DNA from: JADKCL01 sp046050405
GTDB lineage: Bacteria; Bacteroidota; Bacteroidia; J057; JADKCL01
Reading direction: 5' to 3'
Length of the DNA stretch: 7,911 nucleotides
NCBI GenBank assembly: GCA_046050405.1
Contig: JBJOPY010000004.1
Span: 1 to 7,911 of the forward strand
Made by a program: the position numbers and the translations under genes. Below the pieces are notes generated by a model that did no database searches, was not told where the DNA came from, and saw nothing but the letters and a program-made list of their open reading frames with translations. Positions 1-4,508 of this stretch are shown here, piece after piece. Each line of letters begins with the position of its first letter. Position 1 is the first letter of the stretch.

Positions 1-145
1 GGGAGGCGAGATTTGCCGCCCGATGCCCCTCCAGGACCTTCATCTCGAGTTGTGAGGCCCGAACCTTCACGATCGCGAACTCCGAAGCGACAAAAAACCC
101 GTTCAAGAAGACCAGGAAAAAAGTAAACAGGATTTCTAGTGCCAT
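1..145 (-). CDS. CNNM/CorC-type (DUF21) membrane protein, N-terminus only
   Basis: This is the first 48 residues of a leftward gene that leaves the window at base 1. It starts at an ATG read from 145 to 143, and the frame is open to the edge. The translation begins MALEILFTFFLVFLNGFFVASE and continues FAIVKVRASQLE. It has a hydrophobic first membrane helix, then the (L)NGFFVA(A/S)EFA(I/L)VKVR signature that opens the CNNM transmembrane domain (DUF21). Members of this family (often annotated hemolysin-family or CorC/YtfL-like) are inner-membrane proteins of about 430 residues with a DUF21 domain, paired CBS domains and a CorC_HlyC domain. They are linked to magnesium or other cation export. 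Only the first helix and the start of the following loop are visible, so the CBS and C-terminal domains cannot be checked. No Shine-Dalgarno sequence is visible upstream. It is divergent to the hypothetical gene at 461. Confidence 0.85.
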   Translation of the reverse strand, partial: MALEILFTFFLVFLNGFFVASEFAIVKVRASQLEMKVLEGHRAANLAS

Positions 146-428
146 TGATGAATAGACGAAAGACTTGCAATTTAGACAATTGATGCATTGAATGGATAAA
201 TGACTGGTCGATTGGATGTGTTCCCTTCTTAAAAAAGAAGTGTGCCACCATCCCTGCAAAGCGACCACGAACCAACGTGAGCCAGATTGGGGATCGACTG
301 CCGCTGGATGCCCTTCAGTCGCTTCCCGAAGACAGGTTGAACTCCCATCCATCCGCAGTCGGTTCAAGTCGAGCGGAACCACCATGGTCACATTGAGACT
401 GCTCCGACCGGCTCCTCTCGGGCCGGGA

Positions 429-444
429 TGAATAGAACTATTCA
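429..444. promoter_or_regulatory. Perfect 16-bp palindrome, candidate operator
   Basis: TGAATAGAACTATTCA has two perfect 7-bp arms around a central AA. It ends one base before the TAGCTTTG promoter-like box and 16 bases before the ATG at 461. A transcription factor bound here would overlap the promoter spacer, so the position suits a repressor operator. A hairpin in RNA is less likely, because the expected transcript start lies downstream of it. No matching copy was noticed elsewhere in the window. Confidence 0.45.
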
Positions 445-445
445 G

Positions 446-453
446 TAGCTTTG
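446..453 (+). promoter_or_regulatory. Candidate Bacteroidota-type -7 box
   Basis: TAGCTTTG is an exact match to TAnnTTTG, the -7 element known for the primary sigma factor of Bacteroidota. It sits 7 bases before the start codon of the hypothetical gene, so the message would be leaderless or nearly so. No TTG was found about 20 bases upstream as a -33 element. That spacer is occupied by the palindrome at 429-444, so the promoter may be weak or controlled. Confidence 0.45.
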
Positions 454-460
454 CAGCCGT

Positions 461-1303
461 ATGGCCATCGACTACATCACGCAATACAAATGTGGGGTTA
501 AGAAAGACCTGGATGAAAAATCAATCGTCCATCTCGTGAAGTCAAGGAACCGTGCCGAGGCGCTCCTACAGTGCTTCATGGAGCAGGGGATGACCCGCGT
601 GGAAGCTATGAATTCTAAATTCGGGATATCCTCGGTGTCGCCCTCTGGCAAGCCGGAAGTCGAAATGGTGACCGTCGGCTCCCTCTTCAAGCAGGCTGAA
701 CTGCTGGATGACCACCGTGATACCTGCCGAGGGTGCGCGGTGGGTTATGGTCGCGAATTTGGATGCTATGACTCGATCAATTACCCCATCTCAGAGGCTG
801 CAGAGATCTGGCTGGCCGAAATGGCAGCACAGGCCATCGCCGCAGGATTGCCCAATAGCATTCTGACGAAGTTCATCCTGGACGAAAACGTCACGGGAGA
901 GACATTCAGCAACATGCGGAAGGCGGATGAAACAAGGTACCTGGAGGCTAAGTTTCCGATCGAGATCGAAGTGGATGGCGATGGTGATGCCCCATTGCTG
1001 ATCGACACGAACCAAATCATGGAGATGTTTTTCGCCATCGGTGAAATGGGAGACGTTCACCAGCAGTTTCTGCTGTTTTTCAGCGGTGGCTTGACGATCG
1101 AAGACGAGATACCTGAGGGTTCCACTGATGGCGTCAATTTCCAGGTTGCAGAGGTGCGCAACCAAAACGGACCTTCCCGTTATTGGGTCTTCAGGTTGCC
1201 GGACAAGCTCAGTGATGATCGCAGCATCCGTCAAATCAAGGCGTTTTTGAGGGCGGTATTTCTTGCCTATTGCAGCCGGTCGCCGATTTCGATCGATTAT
1301 TAA
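461..1303 (+). CDS. Conserved-looking hypothetical protein with a C-x2-C-x9-C cluster
   Basis: This is a complete 280-residue protein from ATG to TAA, beginning MAIDYITQYKCGVKKDL. It has no signal peptide and no membrane helix, so it is probably cytoplasmic. The most distinctive part is at residues 86-111: C89, C92 and C102 in a C-x2-C-x9-C arrangement, running into FGCYDSINYPIS. Three cysteines in close order, with C11 or C38 as a possible fourth ligand, could bind zinc or an iron-sulfur cluster, but this is inference. Residues 167-185 are acidic (EIEVDGDGD), followed by a mixed hydrophobic segment (MEMFFAIGEM, QQFLLFFSGG) and a C-terminal helix-like stretch (RQIKAFLRAVFLAYCSR). I do not recognise a named family. 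A similar C..C...FGC...INYPI pattern is, from memory, present in uncharacterised bacterial proteins. The start has no Shine-Dalgarno sequence but follows a -7-like box and a palindrome. It appears to be a single-gene unit, with 466 bases to the next gene. Confidence 0.8.
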   Translation: MAIDYITQYKCGVKKDLDEKSIVHLVKSRNRAEALLQCFMEQGMTRVEAMNSKFGISSVSPSGKPEVEMVTVGSLFKQAELLDDHRDTCRGCAVGYGREFGCYDSINYPISEAAEIWLAEMAAQAIAAGLPNSILTKFILDENVTGETFSNMRKADETRYLEAKFPIEIEVDGDGDAPLLIDTNQIMEMFFAIGEMGDVHQQFLLFFSGGLTIEDEIPEGSTDGVNFQVAEVRNQNGPSRYWVFRLPDKLSDDRSIRQIKAFLRAVFLAYCSRSPISIDY

Positions 1304-1391
1304 CGCATTCGTCCGTCCTTTCACCACAAGCCGATTTTATTTTACCTGATACATCCCATGCTTCCAGCCATGGCATCATGGCCTGCTCAGC

Positions 1392-1420
1392 CCGTATCCG
1401 CAAACCTCCGGATGATACGG
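1392..1420 (+). other. Hairpin downstream of the hypothetical gene
   Basis: CCGTATC at 1392-1398 pairs perfectly with GATACGG at 1414-1420 across a 15-base loop, and only TTTCG follows. It begins 88 bases after the stop codon at 1303. It could end that transcript weakly or protect its 3' end, but the short T run makes a terminator call doubtful. Confidence 0.3.
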
Positions 1421-1543
1421 TTTCGACCGGTTCGGGATGTACCATCCCCCATTCCTTCATCCGGTTGGATCAATCAAGGCTCAAGACGCCACCCAACCTG
1501 CCACGCCGAACCTTCAGCATCTCGGGAGATTTAATTTGCTTCA

Positions 1544-1687
1544 CCTGCGGGCATCACCAGCATCCTTGTGTCAAGGTTGATCCAACGAAATAGTTCCGAA
1601 GTATGATTCGGAAGCTCCAACCTGAGCATGGCAGGGCCTCTGGCTGTTCAGAAAGGCAAGGGGACCATCACCCCCTCGCCTTTTTTT
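1544..1687 (+). ncRNA. Candidate small RNA ending in an intrinsic terminator
   Basis: This is a proposed transcript, not a recognised family. TTAATTTG at 1531-1538 differs by one base from the TAnnTTTG box and would start RNA near 1544. The RNA would hold consecutive hairpins at 1564-1576, 1594-1613 (a perfect 7-bp stem) and 1622-1651 (7 bp with one G-U pair), then the terminator at 1652-1687. No TTG lies at the expected -33 position, so the start is uncertain. A second possible -10-like box, TATGAT at 1602-1607, lies inside a hairpin arm. If transcription starts further upstream, the same structures become a 3' untranslated region of the hypothetical gene. Confidence 0.35.
1652..1687 (+). 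terminator. Intrinsic (rho-independent) terminator
   Basis: Bases 1652-1663 pair with 1672-1683 around an 8-base loop. The stem consists of AAAGGC, an A-C mismatch, then AGGGG against CCCCT. It is followed directly by a run of seven T (1681-1687, the first three of which can pair at the base of the stem). The T run is on the plus strand, and the opposite strand has only three T after the hairpin. It lies 349 bases after the hypothetical gene and 83 bases before the exonuclease gene, so it ends a transcript made from the preceding intergenic region or conditionally blocks entry into the exonuclease gene. Confidence 0.75.
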
Positions 1688-1720
1688 GAATCCTGCAAAC
1701 GCATCCACGTCCGAGCGGTA

Positions 1721-1751
1721 TTGGATCAAGACGTTGAGTGGCTTAATTTTC
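1721..1751 (+). promoter_or_regulatory. Candidate Bacteroidota-type promoter of the exonuclease fusion gene
   Basis: TTG at 1721-1723 and TAATTTTC at 1744-1751 are separated by 20 bases. This fits the Bacteroidota pattern of a -33 TTG and a -7 TAnnTTTG, with one mismatch at the last base. Transcription would begin near 1757 and the ATG is at 1770, giving a very short A-rich leader. The box lies after the terminator at 1652-1687, so the gene would have its own promoter. The 12 bases CTTAATTTTCCC (1742-1753) recur before the M23 peptidase gene. Confidence 0.45.
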
Positions 1752-1769
1752 CCTCCCGAATTCGAAAGA

Positions 1770-3155
1770 ATGGGATTGAAATACGCCATCATTGATATAG
1801 AAACGACGGGGGGCAGCGCGTCAAATGACCGCATCACCGAGATTGCCGTCATCGTGCACGATGGGGAGAGGGTCGTGGAGGAATTCGATACCCTGATCCA
1901 TCCTGAACGCTCGATTCCCCGCTACATCACGGAAATCACGGGCATTTCCGATGAAATGGTCGCAGATGCGCCTAAGTTTTATGAGGTGGCCCGAGAAATC
2001 GTGCAGCTCACGGAGGGATGCATATTCGTCGCCCACAATGTGAACTTCGACTATGGATTCATCCGCGAGGAGTTCAAGCGGCTGGGGTATCAGTTCGTCA
2101 GGGAGAAAATCTGCACGGTGCGTTTCAGCCGCCTACTCATCCCGGGCCTGCCGACTTACAGCCTGGATCCACTGTGCAGGTGGCTCGGAATTCCCAATCG
2201 TGCAAGGCACCGCGCAAAGGGGGACGCCGATGCGACCGTATTGCTCTTCGAAGAACTCATCCGGCGACAGCCCAGCCTCGGGAAACCCCTGAACCCTGCA
2301 CGAGATCCCTTCCCCGCCGTCGCTCCCAATATCAGCCGAGAGTCCCTGTCAAGGTTGCCGGAGGATCCTGGTCTTTACTTCTTCCATGATGCAAACGGCA
2401 CCGTCCTCCATCTGAATTCCAGTCGCAACATCCGACAGGATGCGCTCAAGGAACTTCAAGGACTCTCAAAGGCAGGCTCCCAGTCCTACATTCGTGCTGA
2501 AGACATCGCTGAGGTGACCTGCGAAGTCACCGGAAATGAATTGGTGGCGATGCTGCGGCTCCATGGCGAACGTGCACGCCTGGGAATGCCATTGTCCAAT
2601 CCGAGGGCCAGGGAGGCGACCAGGTTTGCCGCATTCACCTATCAGGACCAGAGAGGCTATCTGCGTTTCTACATCGGCAAGGTTCAGAAAAACAAGCCTG
2701 GACACGGGGAATTCCTGACGGAGGCGGATGCACGCTCAGCTTTGGCGGCACGAATCCGACAGCATCGGCTATGCCCACAGTTGGGTGGAATGGAACAAGG
2801 GAGCGGCCCATGCTCCTCGCATGGGAATGGCGGCACAGGCTGTCCCGGTGCCTGCTGCGGGCTTGAAGCGCCATCGGATTACAATGCACGCCTGGAAAAG
2901 GCCGTTCAGGGCTTCGGCTTTCCCCATTGCTCATTTTTCCTGCTGGAGGCAGGCCGGAACCGTGAAGAGATCGCGATCGTGGGTTATGAAAACGGTAACG
3001 TATTGGGGTTCGCATTTCTTGACTCAGGCCAAGGGTGGGATGACCCGGCCGCGGTCAAAAGCCTTCTGATTCCTGTCCAGGAGCCGGAACTTGCCAGGCA
3101 ATGCTTGAAAAAGTACCTGACAATGAACCGGATGGCCAAACTAATCCCGTTCTGA
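1770..3155 (+). CDS. DEDDh (DnaQ-like) exonuclease fused to a degenerate GIY-YIG/UvrC-like region
   Basis: This 461-residue protein has a 3'-5' exonuclease domain at about residues 4-170. All DEDDh residues are present: D9 and E11 in IIDIETTG, D94 in AHNVNFD, and H147 and D152 in HRAKGDAD. The fold is that of the DNA polymerase III epsilon subunit. Residues about 195-280 match a UvrC/Cho GIY-YIG domain, starting LPEDPGLYFF, but the YIG tyrosine and glycine (H214, N216), the catalytic arginine (D224) and the metal-binding glutamate (H265) appear replaced. The C-terminal part has a cysteine cluster (C335, C348, C358, C362, C363) followed by YNARLEKAV, as in related Bacteroidota fusions. The start chosen is the ATG at 1770, right before the exonuclease fold. 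A longer frame from TTG at 1686 would begin inside the terminator, add 28 residues outside the family and precede the likely promoter. The exonuclease should be active. The second half is probably a DNA-binding or structural module. A repair or proofreading role is inferred. Confidence 0.88.
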   Translation: MGLKYAIIDIETTGGSASNDRITEIAVIVHDGERVVEEFDTLIHPERSIPRYITEITGISDEMVADAPKFYEVAREIVQLTEGCIFVAHNVNFDYGFIREEFKRLGYQFVREKICTVRFSRLLIPGLPTYSLDPLCRWLGIPNRARHRAKGDADATVLLFEELIRRQPSLGKPLNPARDPFPAVAPNISRESLSRLPEDPGLYFFHDANGTVLHLNSSRNIRQDALKELQGLSKAGSQSYIRAEDIAEVTCEVTGNELVAMLRLHGERARLGMPLSNPRAREATRFAAFTYQDQRGYLRFYIGKVQKNKPGHGEFLTEADARSALAARIRQHRLCPQLGGMEQGSGPCSSHGNGGTGCPGACCGLEAPSDYNARLEKAVQGFGFPHCSFFLLEAGRNREEIAIVGYENGNVLGFAFLDSGQGWDDPAAVKSLLIPVQEPELARQCLKKYLTMNRMAKLIPF

Positions 3156-3242
3156 CCGATTCGGTGGCAGGAGGGTTCCACGATCCCACTTCCGATAATG
3201 CCCTGAAGATCGGATCATTCGATACCTGCGCACAGGGGATGC

Positions 3243-3270
3243 AAAAAATGTCCCGGGTTGGGAACCCGGG
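3243..3270 (-). terminator. Strong hairpin, terminator-like on the minus strand
   Basis: CCCGGGTT (3252-3259) and AACCCGGG (3263-3270) form a perfect 8-bp stem with a 3-base loop. Read on the minus strand, the stem is followed by ACA and then six T (complement of 3243-3248). On the plus strand only GCTTC follows, with no T run. It lies 97 bases after the exonuclease stop. As a minus-strand terminator it would stop antisense readthrough coming from the priA side. It may also stabilise the 3' end of the exonuclease message. Confidence 0.45.
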
Positions 3271-3373
3271 GCTTCATGGAAAGAAGCAAAAATCACCCTC
3301 TAAAGTTATCTCAACGTTGATGCTGCAATCACCTTCTCGGCCTTGATGTTCACCTAACGATGGTTCTCCAGCA

Positions 3374-3424
3374 TAAAATGCAACGCCGCGAATGCACGCA
3401 TGGTTGTCTCATTTTAAAATGCAA
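3374..3424. repeat. Paired 10-bp direct repeats upstream of the M23 gene
   Basis: TAAAATGCAA occurs at 3374-3383 and again at 3415-3424, 41 bases apart start to start, close to four helical turns. The first copy overlaps the inverted repeat GCATAAAATGC and the second overlaps the palindrome CATTTTAAAATG. Both lie upstream of the candidate -7 box at 3451. The spacing and symmetry suit two sites for one dimeric regulator bound on the same face of DNA, but the protein is unknown. Confidence 0.4.
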
Positions 3425-3450
3425 ATCCTCCGAATCCCAGCCAGCTGCCT

Positions 3451-3458
3451 TAATTTTC
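3451..3458 (+). promoter_or_regulatory. Candidate -7 box of the M23 peptidase gene
   Basis: TAATTTTC matches TAnnTTTG except at the last base and lies within CTTAATTTTCCC (3449-3460), identical to the sequence in front of the exonuclease fusion gene. Transcription would start near 3464. No TTG is found about 20 bases upstream, so an activator may be needed. The position excludes a translation start at 3392 and fits the ATG at 3500, or less likely the ATG at 3467. Confidence 0.35.
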
Positions 3459-3499
3459 CCGCTGAGATGAGTTTCAACACGCCACCATTCAGCGAGTGG

Positions 3500-4195
3500 A
3501 TGCCTCCCAAGCGGCTATGGCTGGCGCTTCTGATTTCAGCGATGGCGATCTTCGGAATCGGCTGCGGAGGGACATCGGTGGATCACCTCACCGACTATGC
3601 ACAAGATGCGGTGGACGATCCCATTTCCTCGCCGGGAGAACCGGCAAGCGATCCAGTGCCACCGATTGGCTCGGCTTTGCTCGCCAAGCTGAAACCCTGC
3701 GATGGCTTTGATTTTCCGGTCGGCCCTCCGGATGCCAAGCACTACTTCAAGGCGCGCGGTTTCCTTCCGAGAGGTCTTGAGCACCTTGGGGAAGATTGGA
3801 ACGGAAACCGTGGCGGAAACAGCGACTTCGGCGATTATGTCTATGCCATGGCGGGCGGGGTGGTGTTTTTCACGGCACACGACCAGGGCGGGTGGGGAAC
3901 CGTCATCCGAATCCTTCACAACTACGGGACGGGGCAGGCCCCACGCTACATTGAGAGCCTGTATGCCCACGTTTCAAGCTCCTGGGTGAAGGTTGGAAAC
4001 GTGGTGAAGCGGGGTGACGTGATCGGAACCATCGGCAATGCCGGAGGAAAGTACCATGCCCACCTTCACCTGGAAATGCGGATGAAACCTGGCAAGGATC
4101 TCCAATGCGGCTACGATGGCGATACGCTCGGCTTCGTGGATCCTACCGCATTCATCGAGGCACATCGGAAATTGAACACTGGAAATCGAAGATGA
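3500..4195 (+). CDS. Exported M23 (LytM-type) zinc metallopeptidase, probable lipoprotein
   Basis: This 231-residue protein begins MPPKRLWLALLISAMAIFGIGC: positive residues, a hydrophobic core, then C22 in a GIGC context. That suggests a lipoprotein signal peptide, although the usual leucine at -3 is a glycine. Mature residues 23-60 are low-complexity, acidic and proline-rich (DDPISSPGEPASDPVPP), a likely tether. The M23 domain spans about residues 70-225 and keeps its zinc and catalytic residues: H95 and D99 in HLGED (HxxxD), H157 in YAHVSS, and H188 and H190 in HAHLHLE (HxH). Such enzymes cut peptide cross-links in peptidoglycan at the cell surface or in the periplasm. No LysM or coiled-coil part is present, so it is a compact single-domain form. 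The frame extends upstream to an ATG at 3392, but 3500 gives a clean signal peptide and follows the promoter-like box. An ATG at 3467 is also possible. It converges on priA. Confidence 0.87.
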   Translation: MPPKRLWLALLISAMAIFGIGCGGTSVDHLTDYAQDAVDDPISSPGEPASDPVPPIGSALLAKLKPCDGFDFPVGPPDAKHYFKARGFLPRGLEHLGEDWNGNRGGNSDFGDYVYAMAGGVVFFTAHDQGGWGTVIRILHNYGTGQAPRYIESLYAHVSSSWVKVGNVVKRGDVIGTIGNAGGKYHAHLHLEMRMKPGKDLQCGYDGDTLGFVDPTAFIEAHRKLNTGNRR

Positions 4196-4498
4196 ACCGC
4201 ATTGGCAAGGGGAACGGCCGGGATCAGTATTTCCAAGGGTAAGGGACTGCTTCCGACCAGGTTCGGGCCGCCCTTGCACCCTCTTCTTTCATGTTTCCGG
4301 AACCTGTGGCGGCACCCTATTGAAAATGGAACATGGGCAACGCCTCGGGTTTGCCGGCAGCATCTGGAAGGCTGCCACACAGGTAGCCGCTTGGCTTCTC
4401 CTGCCATCGCTATTTCCCGGGGGGCATGAACGGTACAGTGGCATCGAACACCTCGCCAGGCATCCTCAATTTTAGGCAGGCGATTTTGAGGGGAGCCC
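4196..4498. other. Convergent intergenic region between the M23 gene and priA
   Basis: No gene or clear intrinsic terminator was found between these two converging genes. Small inverted repeats are present: GGCAA (4336-4340) with TTGCC (4351-4355), GGCAGC (4356-4361) with GCTGCC (4371-4376), and CCTCAA (4464-4469) with TTGAGG (4486-4491). None is followed by a T run, so how the M23 transcript ends is not visible. Confidence 0.5.
4356..4376. other. Hairpin in the convergent gap
   Basis: GGCAGC at 4356-4361 and GCTGCC at 4371-4376 form a perfect 6-bp stem with a 9-base loop. No T run follows on either strand, so it is not called a terminator. It may stabilise or help end the M23 message. Confidence 0.3.
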
Positions 4499-4508
4499 CT
4501 ACAAGGGG
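4490..4508 (-). other. Alternative hairpins at the priA stop codon
   Basis: Read leftward, CCCCT-TGT-AGGGG (4508 to 4496) spans the TAG stop, and AGGGG-CT-CCCCT (4500 to about 4489) follows it. They share the AGGGG arm, so only one can form at a time. TCAAAATC comes next, which lacks a proper T run. They may be remnants of a weak terminator, and translating ribosomes would favour the second. Confidence 0.3.

Larger units (their letters stand above)
146..460. other. Divergent intergenic region
   Basis: This gap lies between the leftward CNNM gene and the rightward hypothetical gene. The part next to the CNNM gene (about 150-210) is AT-rich and is the natural place for its promoter, but no box there is close enough to a consensus to call. 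The rest is GC-richer with short hairpins: GGTTC (361-365) with GAACC (376-380), and CCGGC (408-412) with GCCGG (422-426). The open frame through 216-431 has no family resemblance, so I do not call it a gene. The promoter-like box and palindrome at the right end are listed separately. Confidence 0.6.
1304..1769 (+). other. Structured intergenic region, candidate leader or non-coding RNA
   Basis: No convincing coding frame lies here, but the stretch is rich in inverted repeats. In order: GCCATG/CATGGC (1367-1382), CCGTATC/GATACGG (1392-1420), ATCTC/GAGAT (1519-1530), CCTTG/CAAGG (1564-1576), TTCCGAA/TTCGGAA (1594-1613) and CTGAGCA/TGTTCAG (1622-1651). An intrinsic terminator follows at 1652-1687. 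In addition, GTTGGATCAA (1464-1473) and TTGATCCAAC (1577-1586) are perfect 10-base complements that could close a domain of about 120 bases. The conserved cores of tmRNA, RNase P RNA and SRP RNA were looked for by eye and not found. The region may be the 3' untranslated part of the hypothetical gene, a separate small RNA, or an upstream leader of the exonuclease gene. Confidence 0.5.
3156..3499. other. Intergenic region between the exonuclease fusion and M23 genes
   Basis: No gene was recognised. The left part holds the stable hairpin at 3252-3270. The right part is AT-rich and carries GCATAAAATGC (3371-3381), the palindrome CATTTTAAAATG (3410-3421) and a TAATTTTC box (3451-3458). Together these look like the control region of the M23 gene. 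An in-frame ATG at 3392 would place coding sequence over these elements and is judged not to be the start. Confidence 0.55.

Noticed and set aside
356..384. tRNA-like 3' end: GGTTCAAGTC followed by ACCACCA
   Set aside because: The T-arm stem does not pair (GTCGG against CGAGC), and no matching acceptor 5' strand, anticodon arm or D-arm was found upstream.
216..431. A 71-residue open frame before the hypothetical gene
   Set aside because: No family resemblance and no start context. It runs through inverted repeats and ends at the palindrome, so it is more likely non-coding.
791..1327. A 178-residue minus-strand open frame inside the hypothetical gene
   Set aside because: It overlaps the plus-strand gene almost fully, shows no motif and has no promoter-like sequence upstream. 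It is read as a shadow frame.
1270..1593. A 107-residue open frame after the hypothetical gene
   Set aside because: It starts inside the hypothetical gene, its composition is not protein-like, and it runs through paired RNA-like elements.
1686..1769. N-terminal extension of the exonuclease fusion from a TTG codon
   Set aside because: The TTG is inside the terminator T run and upstream of the likely promoter, and the 28 extra residues lie outside the exonuclease fold.
3350..3420. Integron attC-like core (ACCTAAC, or GTTAGGT on the other strand)
   Set aside because: Only one core box matches. The partner box and imperfect stem are absent, and there is no integrase or gene cassette nearby.
3392..3499. 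N-terminal extension of the M23 protein from ATG 3392
   Set aside because: It would place 36 residues before a clean signal peptide and code across the direct repeat and the -7-like box.
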